In this document: piece after piece, positions 36,289-45,814 of the stretch
Layout: the number at the start of each line of letters is the position of its first letter
Numbering within the stretch: position 1 is the stretch's first letter
Assembly: GCA_022711435.1 (NCBI GenBank)
Contig: JAKLFB010000010.1
Span: 1-64,000 of the forward strand
Reading direction: 5' to 3'
DNA length: 64,000 nt
Source: Verrucomicrobiota bacterium
GTDB lineage: Bacteria; Verrucomicrobiota; Verrucomicrobiia; Limisphaerales; UBA1319
Translations under genes and position numbers: made by a program
The notes under the pieces: generated by a model
What the model saw: the letters and a program-made list of their open reading frames with translations, nothing else
Told to the model about the DNA's origin: nothing
The model's database searches: none

Positions 36289-37673
36289 GAACGCCGGATG
36301 GTCGAGACAAACGGCATGGAGCGTGGGGCTGCCAGAACCTGGGTCCAATGGGGCTCATGCTATGGGGGATCGTCTGGCTCGGGGCTTCGATCCAGGGGGC
36401 CGAGCCCAAGCCATCGCCCCCCTCGATGGTGGCGGTTCGCGGCAGCAGCCAGCAGTTTGTCATCCACGGCGTCCCCCTCGCCCAGCGGGCCAATGTGGCC
36501 GGTCCCACGGCGGGCAAGGTGCTGCTCGATCCCGCCGTGCTGGCCGTGACCTGCGAGCGGATCAAACAGGCCCTCCTCCAGGAACTCCGGGCTCCCGATC
36601 GCTGGCGAGGAGCGATCCATGTCATGATCGGCGCGCCGGCGGCTGCAGCGCCGCCCATGACGATCGGATCGCGATTCACAGGCGCCCGCTGGCAATACCA
36701 GGTCTGGCTGCCATCGGAGGTCACCGCAGAAGGCCTGGTACGGACGATCGTCCAGGCGCTCCTGCTCGAGATGGCCAACCGGCAGGCGGGTCCGCGGCCC
36801 GTTGAAGCCCCCTTCTGGCTCGTCGAGGGGCTCGCCCAGCACCTTCTCCAGGTCGCTGGACCGGAGCTGGTGCTCGAGCCGGGAAGCCGCGTGGTCCGGA
36901 TCAACCTGAAGGCGCACCCGCTCCAGCAAGTTCAGGCGCAAGTGACCACCGTGGACCTCTTGAGCTTCAGCCAGCTTAGCCTGCCCACCTCGGACACGTT
37001 TGCCGGCGAACCATGGGCGGCCTTTCGGATCTGCTCGCATCTGCTGGTGGCCGAGCTGCTGCGGCTGCCCGACGGCCCCCAATGCCTGGCCGGCATGCTG
37101 GCCATCCTGGCCCGGCATTACAACTGGCAAACCGCGTTTCTCCGCGCGTTTGCCGGCCATTTCCAGCGCCTGCTGGATGTCGAGAAATGGTGGTCGCTCG
37201 TCCTGGCCAACGCCGGCGGCCGGAACCGGCTTCACGGATGGGACTCGGCGGCCGCTCTGGCCAAGCTCGACGAGATCCTCCGATTCCCCGCCCAGGTCCG
37301 ATACGCGGCCGGCGATCTTCCCGTCTCCGCCCTGCTCACCCTCCAGCAGGTCATCCAGCACTGGCCCTTCGCGGATCAGCCTGATTTGATCGGCCTCAAA
37401 CGATCTCAGATCAACGCCCTCCGCGTCTATGCTCCCCCGGAATTGGTCCCTCTCCTCGACGATTATATCGCCGTGCTCGATTTCTACGTGCGCGAGCGCC
37501 GCCAGGCAGGCTACGAACCCAACGGACGCGGCCCTCGATCCGTCCGCATCGCGCCCCTCATCCGCGATACCGTGGCCCAGCTCGACGCGCTCGATGCCCG
37601 CCGCCAATCCCCCGGCTCTTCAACCGCTCCGCCTCCGCCCTTCGTCCCGCCAAAACCGCCCCCCGGCCTTTGA
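36285..37673 (+). CDS. Exported peptidase-MA-like protein lacking the zinc motif
   Basis: 462 aa with a hydrophobic signal region (MGLMLWGIVWLGASIQGAEP). The middle shows the gluzincin pattern FWLVEGLAQHLL (Trp178 to about 189, with the third-ligand Glu181). The expected HExxH about 16-20 residues before it reads L-E-M-A-N (161-165), with both His missing. The C-terminal half is helical. The coupled upstream gene and Pro-rich tail are the only other clues. It is predicted to be a non-catalytic peptidase-fold protein. Confidence 0.65.
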   Translation: MRTPDGRDKRHGAWGCQNLGPMGLMLWGIVWLGASIQGAEPKPSPPSMVAVRGSSQQFVIHGVPLAQRANVAGPTAGKVLLDPAVLAVTCERIKQALLQELRAPDRWRGAIHVMIGAPAAAAPPMTIGSRFTGARWQYQVWLPSEVTAEGLVRTIVQALLLEMANRQAGPRPVEAPFWLVEGLAQHLLQVAGPELVLEPGSRVVRINLKAHPLQQVQAQVTTVDLLSFSQLSLPTSDTFAGEPWAAFRICSHLLVAELLRLPDGPQCLAGMLAILARHYNWQTAFLRAFAGHFQRLLDVEKWWSLVLANAGGRNRLHGWDSAAALAKLDEILRFPAQVRYAAGDLPVSALLTLQQVIQHWPFADQPDLIGLKRSQINALRVYAPPELVPLLDDYIAVLDFYVRERRQAGYEPNGRGPRSVRIAPLIRDTVAQLDALDARRQSPGSSTAPPPPFVPPKPPPGL

Positions 37674-37679
37674 CAATCG

Positions 37680-38423
37680 TCACTCGATCGAGCGGCCGGC
37701 ATCCGACTCGGGACCAAGCACTTCCCGTTCCGCACGGACCATCGCATCGAACATTGCATCGGCACAGGAAGCTAGCCTCAGCTCGGCCAGGATCTCCGTC
37801 TTGTGCGCCATTATGCACAGGCGCGCGAGAACGTGCAGGTGCATTCGATCGTCGGGGCAGGCGATAAGGAAAAACAGATCCGTGGCTTCGCCGTCCGGCG
37901 CGCCAAAAGGGATTTGCTGAACCGTTCTGCCAAGCACGATGAACGGGGCGTCGAACATGTAGGATTCCGGACGGCGGGGATGGAGCAGTGCCACCCCCCC
38001 GGGCAAGCCGGTCGAGCAGAGATTCTCCCTGAACCTCAATTCCTCCAGAAGCGCTTCCGGATCATTCACCCGGCCCGTTCGACCCGCCAGCAACGCCATC
38101 TCTCGCAGGACCGACCCCTTGGTCTTGGCCGGCAACGCGGGATCGATGAAGCCGGGCTGCAGCTGATCCGGCAGCAGGGCTTGGTCCTTGAAAACCTCCC
38201 GCACCGCCCGGGAGCTCTTCTGGTGGTAATCGGCCAACTGCTTGCCTTCCAAGCCTAAAATCCGCCTCGATGCCCAGCTGTCGATGGCCACCTTCTGGAA
38301 CACGAGGCGGTTGCCGTGCTTTTCGAAGGGTATCTCCTGGTTCTTCACCAAATGCTCGACGTCCCCGCGGCTCAAGTGCAGATACCGCGCGATCTCGTCC
38401 AAACCATAGGTCCGATAAGGCAT
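37680..38423 (-). CDS. HTH-PTS EIIA (Ntr/fructose-type) fusion
   Basis: 247 aa. An N-terminal excisionase/MerR-like helix-turn-helix (YGLDEIARYLHLSRGDVEHL, then RLVFQKVAIDSWASRRI) precedes a linker and a PTS EIIA type-2 domain: LREMALLAGRTGRV, ENLCSTGLPGGVALLHP with phospho-accepting His148, FIVLGRTVQQIPFGAPDGE and LFFLIACPDD. No other PTS gene is present, which fits a regulatory EIIA-Ntr-like role. It is divergent from trkA, 243 bp away. EIIA-Ntr (PtsN) of E. coli binds TrkA and controls K+ uptake. Confidence 0.85.
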   Translation of the reverse strand: MPYRTYGLDEIARYLHLSRGDVEHLVKNQEIPFEKHGNRLVFQKVAIDSWASRRILGLEGKQLADYHQKSSRAVREVFKDQALLPDQLQPGFIDPALPAKTKGSVLREMALLAGRTGRVNDPEALLEELRFRENLCSTGLPGGVALLHPRRPESYMFDAPFIVLGRTVQQIPFGAPDGEATDLFFLIACPDDRMHLHVLARLCIMAHKTEILAELRLASCADAMFDAMVRAEREVLGPESDAGRSIE

Positions 38424-38666
38424 ACGCTACCGAGAGGAGCTTGGGACCAAACCGGGGGGTGAAACAAGCCCGAAACGAGCGGGATCGGTCCGGCGGGGAC
38501 GACAAATCTGGCTTTTCAAGCGCTCGAGTCCACGGCACACTGACCGGCAAATGCGGGATCTGACCAGAGTCCGAGGGGCCGTCGGGAACCGAACCGGTGA
38601 GATTTCGTCCAGGCGTTTTCGAAAGACGACGGGAGCAAGACCGGCCGGCGGCATGGGAACCGAAGT

Positions 38667-40019
38667 GTGAACATCGTGATCGCAGGGCTGGGTGAGGTCG
38701 GCCGCCACTTGGCCGGGAGCCTGGTCAGCCAGGGGCACGCCTTGAGTCTGATCGAGTCCTCGGAGACCCTGGCGCACGATCTCGGGCAGCGAGTCGATGC
38801 CCGGGTCATCTGCGGGGACGCTTCATCGATCATGACCCTGGCGGAGGCGGAGGTGGCCGATGCGGAGCTGTTCCTGGCGCTGTCGGGAGACAGCGACGCG
38901 AACATGCTGGCCGCATCGCTGGCCAAGGCGTTGGGGGTCAAGCGGACGATCTCTCGAGTGCATCCTCGGGTGCAGCAGGAGGAATGGCTGTTCGATTACC
39001 GGAAGCATTTCGGGATCGATTATTTGTTCAGCACCCAGCGGCTGGCGGCGGTCGAGCTGGCCAAGCATGTGCGCAATCCGGAGGGTCTGGTGGTCGAGGA
39101 GATCGCCCGCGGCCGAATCGAGATGCAGCAGGTATCGGTTCCGGCGGAGCTTTCCCTGCTCGGGAAACCGCTGCGCGAGCTCCAGTGGCCGCCTCGAGTG
39201 CGGATCGGGTCGATCCAGCGCGGCGATCGCCTCTTCGTCCCCACCGCAACGGACACCATCGAGGCGGGGGATCTGATCACCTTGTTCGGCGAGCCGCTGG
39301 TGCTGGCCGAGCTGGCCTCTCGCCTTCGAATCGGCGGCGAGGCCGAGGGCCAGGCCAACGTGGTGATTTTCGGGGGGGGCGATTACGGATTCTCCTTGGC
39401 GCAGATGCTCGAGGGCGGCCGCCAACGGGTCCGGGTGTTCGAGCGGGATCCGAAGCTCTGCCGCCGTCTTTCCGAGACTCTCAAGCACACCGTGGTCATC
39501 GAGGGAGACGCGACGTCGGTCAGCCAGCTGAAGGAGGAACAGGTCGGGGGCGCGGATTTCTTCATCGCGGCGACGGAGGACGACGAGGACAACGTGATGA
39601 CCTGCCTGCAGGCGAAGAACCTGGGGACCCGGTATTGTCTGACCCTGGTGCATCGGGCGGACTACGCGGATGTGATTTCACGGGACAGCCAGCAGCTGCG
39701 GATTCACGCGGCGGTGAGCCCGCGCGAGGCGGCCCTCCGGGACCTGCAGCGCTACATCAGCCGGGAGCGATCGAACACGGTGCTGACCCTGAGCGGGGGC
39801 GCGGAGGTCGTCGAGGCGACGATCCCCCTGTCGGGGAAGGTCACCGGGCGTAAGGTGTCGGAGGTTCGATGGCCGGAAGGCATCGTGCTGGTGGCTCAGC
39901 TGCACGGGTCGGCCGCGCTGGTGCCCGGCGCCGACGACGTGCTGGCCGCCGGCGACACGATCTACGCCCTGGTGTCGGCCAATGCCCGGCGCGCCTTTGC
40001 CCGGCTGCTCCAGGATTGA
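38667..40019 (+). CDS. trkA: Trk potassium uptake regulatory protein TrkA
   Basis: 450 aa, cytoplasmic gating subunit. It has two RCK halves, each with a nucleotide-binding Rossmann fold (VIAGLGEVGRHLAGSL; VVIFGGGDYGFSLAQML) and a TrkA-C domain. GTG start at 38667. The membrane subunit follows 10 nt downstream. The divergent HTH-EIIA gene probably shares the 243-bp promoter region. Confidence 0.94.
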   Translation: MNIVIAGLGEVGRHLAGSLVSQGHALSLIESSETLAHDLGQRVDARVICGDASSIMTLAEAEVADAELFLALSGDSDANMLAASLAKALGVKRTISRVHPRVQQEEWLFDYRKHFGIDYLFSTQRLAAVELAKHVRNPEGLVVEEIARGRIEMQQVSVPAELSLLGKPLRELQWPPRVRIGSIQRGDRLFVPTATDTIEAGDLITLFGEPLVLAELASRLRIGGEAEGQANVVIFGGGDYGFSLAQMLEGGRQRVRVFERDPKLCRRLSETLKHTVVIEGDATSVSQLKEEQVGGADFFIAATEDDEDNVMTCLQAKNLGTRYCLTLVHRADYADVISRDSQQLRIHAAVSPREAALRDLQRYISRERSNTVLTLSGGAEVVEATIPLSGKVTGRKVSEVRWPEGIVLVAQLHGSAALVPGADDVLAAGDTIYALVSANARRAFARLLQD

Positions 40020-40029
40020 GCCAGGCGGC

Positions 40030-41505
40030 ATGAATTACCGGCTGTTGAGCAAGTTGATCGGACTGCAGCTCTGGTTGCTGGGCTTGACGCAGCTGGTTTG
40101 CCTGGCCTTTGCGTGGTGGGACGCCAAGGGGCACCCGGCGAGCGGGGCGGTCGATGCCCTGTCGATCTCGGTGGGCATAGCTGCCGGAATTGGGACCCTC
40201 CTGCTGATCCTGGGCCGCGGATCCGGTGCGGAGATCCTTCGAAAGGAAGCGATCGCCGTGGTGGGATTGAGCTGGCTGATTTGCTCCGCATTCGGGGCCT
40301 TGCCCTATCTGCTTTGCCCGCCAAGGCTGGGCCCGGTCGAGGCATGGTTCGAGTCGATGTCGGGATTCACCACCACGGGGGCCACCGCGATCGCAGATTT
40401 GAACCAATGGCCCCGGGCGATCCTGCTCTGGCGGGCGCTGACGCAGTGGCTGGGCGGGCTCGGCATCCTCGTCCTGTTCGTGGCGCTGCTGAGCTCGCTT
40501 GGCGTCGGCAGCAAGGCATTGTTCCAGCATGAATCGACGGCGCGGACCGGCGCCGGCAGCGTGCAGGAGCGGATTCAGGACCTGGCGCTGAGGCTGTGGC
40601 AGATTTATTTTGGTCTATCCATTATTTGTATTCTCGGATTGATCCTGCTGGGGATGAGCCCATTCGAATCCGCTTGCCATGCCATGGCGGCCGTTTCCAC
40701 GGGGGGGTTTAGCCCGCGCAACGAGAGCATCGCCGCCTACCACAGCCTGCCGATCGAGCTCTGGATTTCGCTGTTCATGCTGCTCGGCGGGGGCAGCTTC
40801 CTGCTGTATGCGTGGCTGATCGAGGGCCGGTGGGAGCGATGGAGGATGGAGGAGGAAACGAAGGTGTACCTGGCGATCGTGGCGATCGCGGCCGCGGTGA
40901 TTGCGGTGGATCTGTGGATCGTCGAAGGCCATCATACCGTGGGGTCCGCAGCACGGGAGGCTTTCTTCCAGGTCGCGAGCATCCTGACGACAACCGGTTT
41001 CACAACGGCGGACTTCGACCGGTGGCCGACCCTGTCGCGGCTGCTGCTCCTGCTGGTGATGGCCGTGGGCGGTTGCGCCGGATCGACCGCCGGAGGGATC
41101 AAAGTGAGCCGGCTGATCTTCTTTTTCCGGACCATCGGGCAGGAAATCGTGCACGCCTACCGGCCGAATCGAGTGTTTGTCCTGCGGCTCAATGGCCAGG
41201 TGGTGGACGAACCCGTGAAGCTGCAGACCCTCTTGCTGGTGGCTCTGGCCGGGCTGACGGTCGTGCTGGGGACCCTTTGCGTGGCCTTGTTCGAGCCGGA
41301 GCTGGGCATGGACAGCTGTCTTTCGGCAACGATCGCCTCCCTCTTCAACGTCGGGCCGGGTTTGGGCGCCGTGGGACCCACGCAGAACTTCGGGCATTTG
41401 GGGGCGGGCACCCTGGCCATACTCAGCCTGCTGATGCTGCTGGGCCGCCTCGAGTTCTTCGCGGTGCTGGTATTGGCGGCCCCGGCGCTGTGGAGAAAAT
41501 ACTGA
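40030..41505 (+). CDS. trkH: Trk/Ktr potassium transporter membrane subunit
   Basis: 491 aa. Multiple membrane helices and four selectivity-filter loops, among them SMSGFTTTGAT, AVSTGGFSPRN, ILTTTGFTTADF and FNVGPGLGAVGP. K+ (and possibly Na+ coupled) uptake is the family function. The ATG at 40030 starts the first helix; it follows trkA directly. Confidence 0.94.
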   Translation: MNYRLLSKLIGLQLWLLGLTQLVCLAFAWWDAKGHPASGAVDALSISVGIAAGIGTLLLILGRGSGAEILRKEAIAVVGLSWLICSAFGALPYLLCPPRLGPVEAWFESMSGFTTTGATAIADLNQWPRAILLWRALTQWLGGLGILVLFVALLSSLGVGSKALFQHESTARTGAGSVQERIQDLALRLWQIYFGLSIICILGLILLGMSPFESACHAMAAVSTGGFSPRNESIAAYHSLPIELWISLFMLLGGGSFLLYAWLIEGRWERWRMEEETKVYLAIVAIAAAVIAVDLWIVEGHHTVGSAAREAFFQVASILTTTGFTTADFDRWPTLSRLLLLLVMAVGGCAGSTAGGIKVSRLIFFFRTIGQEIVHAYRPNRVFVLRLNGQVVDEPVKLQTLLLVALAGLTVVLGTLCVALFEPELGMDSCLSATIASLFNVGPGLGAVGPTQNFGHLGAGTLAILSLLMLLGRLEFFAVLVLAAPALWRKY

Positions 41506-41601
41506 GCCCCCGGGATCTTCGACCGTTTTCTGAGCCGGCTCGGAGCCGGCCCTGCGCGGTCGAATGACTCCGCGGCAGCTCGAAAGGCGGCTTCCGTTCC
41601 G

Positions 41602-43311
41602 TCACCGGGCAGCCATGCCGAGCTGAGGCGGGTAGAAATAGCCCATGGTCTGCATGGCGACGTCGTTGCGATAGAGCCGGTCCTCCATCAGGCAGACCCT
41701 TCGGGTGCGGGCCGGCACGGTGGTCGTGTAAATGCGCAGCTCGCCGTCCAGAGCGGTGACAACCTCCTCGCGCCAGTCGCCGAGGCAATCGGCAATCGCG
41801 ACGATGCGCCCCTCGATCCGGCCGATCTCCTGGCTGGGATAGCGATAGATCGTATTGCCGATGATGGCAACCTTGGTCGGGCCGTCCAGCCAGAAAATGG
41901 CTTTGGGCGACAGCTCGCCCAGGCTTCGGTCCGATAGCCGCTGGCCATCCGAGGTGAACAGCCAGTAATTGGTGCCGCCCTTGGCCTCCCCGGCATAGCA
42001 TTCCATCCCGGGATGCGCGGGATCGATATCCCCAACCATGGCTTGGCCGTGCACGTGAACCGTCCGCTCGCGGCATCCCCACAGGATCCGGCCGGTCTTG
42101 GCTTCGACAAGGCATACCTTGTTGCTCGGCCCGCCCGGCTCGATCCCATAAAAAATCTCGAGCCCGGGCCGTCGCGGATCGACATCGGCCACATAACAGG
42201 CGTCCGGGTGGCCCAACCGCGTGTTCCACAGGGGTTTCCCGTCGTCATCGAGCACCGCCGACCCGAGGACGACTTCGTCCCGGCCGTCCTCGTCCACATC
42301 GGCGGCGTGCATGCCGTGCATGCCCTGGCCGCGGAAACTGTCATACGGGCCGGAAGCCTCCCACTCCCATTTCAGCTCGAGGGAAGGATCGTAGGCTCGG
42401 ACCTTGATGATCTTGTAGGTGCCGCGCTCGACGATGAGGTGCGGACGGGCGCCATCGAGATAGGCGATGCCGAGGAGATTCCTCGAGAAATAGTTGTAAT
42501 CGTCAAATCCGTCTCGGCTGGGCCAGTCGATTTTGCGGCGCACCTGGCCGGTGAGCCCATCGAGCATGACCAGGTATTCAGGCCCGGTCCGGACATGGCC
42601 GGCGGGCTCGCGAGGATCGCCTTCGCCCGCCTTGCAGAACACCTCCGCTCGCCCGTCCCCGTCCAGGTCATACACCACAATGGGCGAGTACCAGATGCCT
42701 TCCTCGATGGCCCAGCCCATGTCATAACGCCACAAAAACGTGCCGTCATGCAGATAGGCCTCGAGCTTGTAGGTGTCCTCGCTCCGTTTCCAATAGCCCG
42801 GACGCTGGTAAGGATCGGTGTTGAAGTCCGGCTGCTTCACCAGGTAGTCCAGACGGCCGTCGCCGTTCCAGTCGGCCAGGCCGACCTTCTGCGCCCGGTA
42901 GCGCCCCTCGAGGCGAATGGGCACATAGCCCTCGGCTTTGCCTCGCACGGGAACCGCCGCCGTCCGCTCGGGCGTTTGATCCGCGGCCGCGGCTTGCACG
43001 GCGTACAAGGACGTCGCTCCATCCGCGGCGGTGTCCACGAAGTTGCATGAGGATCGGATGGGCTCGGCGTTGAGCTTGCGTCCGGGCATGCCGGGAGAGT
43101 CCGATCGATACACATCGAACGCGACATCCGGCGGATCGCTGGCCAGAAGGCGCCAGCCGACATACACTCCGCCCTCCGGCCGAGGCGCCGCCACCACGCC
43201 CCGGTCGAGCTTCTCGGCCGCCGGCGCCTGTGCAAGCCCCAGGAAGAGGAGAATGGTTGGCCAGGATCCGCGAATCGATTGGAGGCATCGGACGGCGTTC
43301 ATGGCCTCCAT
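41602..43311 (-). CDS. Rhamnogalacturonan lyase (PL11)
   Basis: About 569 aa with a signal peptide (WPTILLFLGLAQAPAAE). It cleaves the rhamnose-galacturonate backbone of rhamnogalacturonan I. PL11 features: LDRGVVAAPRPEGGVYVGWR (N-terminal beta domain), then a propeller with repeated Ca-binding Asp patterns (VGLADWNGDGRLDYLVKQPD, VYDLDGDGRAEVF, ADVDEDGRDEVVLG) and GWAIEEGIWYSPIVV. The start is ambiguous between 43311 and 43302; the frame extends 31 codons farther without support. Confidence 0.92.
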   Translation of the reverse strand: MEAMNAVRCLQSIRGSWPTILLFLGLAQAPAAEKLDRGVVAAPRPEGGVYVGWRLLASDPPDVAFDVYRSDSPGMPGRKLNAEPIRSSCNFVDTAADGATSLYAVQAAAADQTPERTAAVPVRGKAEGYVPIRLEGRYRAQKVGLADWNGDGRLDYLVKQPDFNTDPYQRPGYWKRSEDTYKLEAYLHDGTFLWRYDMGWAIEEGIWYSPIVVYDLDGDGRAEVFCKAGEGDPREPAGHVRTGPEYLVMLDGLTGQVRRKIDWPSRDGFDDYNYFSRNLLGIAYLDGARPHLIVERGTYKIIKVRAYDPSLELKWEWEASGPYDSFRGQGMHGMHAADVDEDGRDEVVLGSAVLDDDGKPLWNTRLGHPDACYVADVDPRRPGLEIFYGIEPGGPSNKVCLVEAKTGRILWGCRERTVHVHGQAMVGDIDPAHPGMECYAGEAKGGTNYWLFTSDGQRLSDRSLGELSPKAIFWLDGPTKVAIIGNTIYRYPSQEIGRIEGRIVAIADCLGDWREEVVTALDGELRIYTTTVPARTRRVCLMEDRLYRNDVAMQTMGYFYPPQLGMAAR

Positions 43312-43409
43312 GATCCACAAGCCGCGACGACCGGCAATCCTTTTCGCGCTGCCCGCTTGCCATCGGATCGGACGATTGTTAGGCTGGCGAAAAATCAGCG
43401 CCAACCACT

Positions 43410-44342
43410 ATGAATTATCACCAGTTCATCGAGGATCAAATCGCGGCCATCCGCAAGGAAGTGGGCTCGGCCATCGCCATCAACGCCCTCAGCGGCGGGG
43501 TGGACAGTTCGGTGGTCACGGTTCTGGCCCACCGGGCCCTCGGCGCCCAATTGAAGACCGTCTTCGTGGACAACGCCCTGATGCGCGAAGGGGAGCCCCA
43601 ACGGATCGTTAAAATTTTCGCCGAGCTCGGGATCCCGATCGACCTGTGGGACGCCCGCCAGGCATTCCTCGGCGCGCTGCGGGGCCTGACGGATCCCGAG
43701 CAGAAGCGCCAGGCTATCACCGACACTTTTTACCGGGATGTCTTCGGCGCCGCGGTCCGAAAATCCGGGGCCAAGTTCCTCTTTCATGGCACGATTTTGA
43801 CGGACATCGAGGAGACGGTCGCCGGCATCAAGCGCCAGCACAACATTCTTTCCCAGCTCGGCATCGACACCGAGGATGCATACGGCTATCGGGTGATTGA
43901 ACCGCTGCAGACGCTTCGCAAGGACGGCGTGCGGGAGGTGGCGCGGCTGCTTGGATTGCCGGACGAGATCGCCCGCCGGATCCCGTTCCCGGGCCCGGCC
44001 CTGGCCACCCGGATTGTCGGCGAGGTCACCGAGGCCCGGCTGGCCACGGTCCGGGCAGCGACCGCCATCGTCGAGGAGGAGCTCGCCGGCACCGGCGCCT
44101 TCCAGTATCTGGCCGTCCTCCTCAACGATTGCGCCACCGGGATCCGCAATGGCCGGCGCGAGTTCGGCCAGATCATCGTGGTCCGCTGCATCGACAGCCA
44201 GGATGCCCGCCAGGCCACGGTCCGCGAGCTGCCCTGGGAAACCCTCCACCGCGTCACGCGGCGGATCACCGAGATTCCCGGCGTCAACCGCTGCCTTTAC
44301 GATCTGACCCCCAAACCTCCCGCCACCGTCGAATACATCTGA
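43410..44342 (+). CDS. Stand-alone GMP-synthase ATP-pyrophosphatase subunit
   Basis: 310 aa. Matches the C-terminal part of GuaA: ATP-PPase P-loop NALSGGVDSSVVTVL, FPGPALATRIVGEV and the C-terminal dimerisation domain ending DLTPKPPATVEYI. The N-terminal glutaminase domain is absent, as in two-subunit enzymes. No separate glutaminase is in the window. It might be GuaAb of a split enzyme or a related ATP-PPase of different specificity; the complete dimerisation domain favours GMP synthase. Confidence 0.82.
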   Translation: MNYHQFIEDQIAAIRKEVGSAIAINALSGGVDSSVVTVLAHRALGAQLKTVFVDNALMREGEPQRIVKIFAELGIPIDLWDARQAFLGALRGLTDPEQKRQAITDTFYRDVFGAAVRKSGAKFLFHGTILTDIEETVAGIKRQHNILSQLGIDTEDAYGYRVIEPLQTLRKDGVREVARLLGLPDEIARRIPFPGPALATRIVGEVTEARLATVRAATAIVEEELAGTGAFQYLAVLLNDCATGIRNGRREFGQIIVVRCIDSQDARQATVRELPWETLHRVTRRITEIPGVNRCLYDLTPKPPATVEYI

Positions 44343-44507
44343 CCCCCGCCGCTGTCTCCTCGCGCCCGCGCGCGGGCCGATCCATAGCCCGGCTGTTGGC
44401 CGACCGTGTCGGTCGAGGCCGCCAGTCCGGGGCCGCCCGCAGCCACGTAGCCGCGGCTTGCGCCCGAGGCATCCGAAGCCACCCAAAACGCGTAGAGAGA
44501 TCCGTCT

Positions 44508-45668
44508 TCATAACACCCCCGGGATGAACCGGTATCGGACCTTCTGGCAATATGCGACGTAATCGGGGTCTTTCGAGAGAAAGGTCTCCTCGGTCAGCGA
44601 GCGGAGATAATAGATGGCCCCCCAGCCCAGCAAGCCCCACAAGGTCACCCCGCAAAAGATCAGGTGGTTCATCCAGGTGTAGTTCGGGTGGCTTGTGTTG
44701 GGGACGAGCACGGGAATGAGGGTCATCAGCCAGAACATGTTCTTCGCCAGATACCCCGGATGGCGAATGTACCGGTAAGGGCCGGACTGCACGATGCCGC
44801 GGTTGGTCAGGTTGCTGGCTTTGGTGAACAGCGCCGCCGAAGCGGACAGCAGGAGCAGCAGAAATAACACCGCCGCCCCCCGCAAAATCCAGGTGATCGG
44901 ATTCGTGAGGTCGCCGGGGAACTGCCCCGCAAACTGGATCGCTACATGGTGGTTCGACGGCCCCAGCAGCGCGCATGTCACCATGTTGAAGGGCGGGTAG
45001 CAGGCGATGCACACCAGGATGTGCCACACGTTCGTCTCGGCATAACGCAGCCGGTTCTTTAAAAAGCCGGACTCGGTGTGGTAGCCGACGATGAACAGCA
45101 GCGAGTCGAGAAAGAACACGCCCGACACCAGCAGAAGATAGCCTCTGTCGCAGATGCCAAGCCATGAGCCGCTGGCGCGGAGCTGATGAATCAGGCTGGG
45201 CAACGCGTTGTACTCGATCAACGCCGAATGGATCATCAGCGGCCCGTAGAAGACCTTGATCAGCAAGAACATCATCGCGTGCTTTTCGGCGTACGCGGGC
45301 CAGCGCGAACCGGCCGGTGCGCTGCCCGAACCCGAAAGCAACGAGGTCAGCAACCGCCTCGCGTAGCCGGCAATCAACACGTTCTTGGACAACCACAGCG
45401 ACCGCGGCCGGCTCACCAGCAGAATGACCGGCGTCACCGCCAGGTAGAGCAGGTAGCCGTAGAGATACAGCTGCCGCGCCGGAACACCGCGGAACGGAAC
45501 GCTCAGCAGGTCGCGGAAGTAGGGATTGAACGTGATGAACACCAGCAGCACGCCGTAAATCAGCGCGGAGGCCAGACAGTGCTTCCCGATCTGCCGCGTC
45601 GTGACCGGCGGCAGATCCGGCGCGAGGTAGCTGACGTTGTGGCGGTGGTTGACGGTCTCACCATTCAC
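44508..45668 (-). CDS. ICMT/PEMT-type membrane methyltransferase-like protein
   Basis: 386 aa, about eight hydrophobic segments. The C-terminal part has the isoprenylcysteine-carboxyl-methyltransferase family pattern: GIVQSGPYRYIRHPGYLAKN, then LRSLTEETFLSKDPDYVAYC and VRYRFIPG. Such proteins bind SAM at the membrane and methylate lipids or small molecules; the substrate is unknown. The N-terminal about 200 residues are an extra membrane region. It stands alone between convergent genes. Confidence 0.82.
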   Translation of the reverse strand: MNGETVNHRHNVSYLAPDLPPVTTRQIGKHCLASALIYGVLLVFITFNPYFRDLLSVPFRGVPARQLYLYGYLLYLAVTPVILLVSRPRSLWLSKNVLIAGYARRLLTSLLSGSGSAPAGSRWPAYAEKHAMMFLLIKVFYGPLMIHSALIEYNALPSLIHQLRASGSWLGICDRGYLLLVSGVFFLDSLLFIVGYHTESGFLKNRLRYAETNVWHILVCIACYPPFNMVTCALLGPSNHHVAIQFAGQFPGDLTNPITWILRGAAVLFLLLLLSASAALFTKASNLTNRGIVQSGPYRYIRHPGYLAKNMFWLMTLIPVLVPNTSHPNYTWMNHLIFCGVTLWGLLGWGAIYYLRSLTEETFLSKDPDYVAYCQKVRYRFIPGVL

Positions 45669-45814
45669 GCACCGACCTTATCGAGGGCTGGTTGGAGATT
45701 CAATAGCCGCGCCGAGCGCAGCGGCGACCCGCCGGCGATCTCGAGGGCCAAGGGCGGCGTCGCGGGGCTTGCCGATCGAGCGCGCTGCACGCCGGATCGC
45801 GCCCTTCCATCCGC

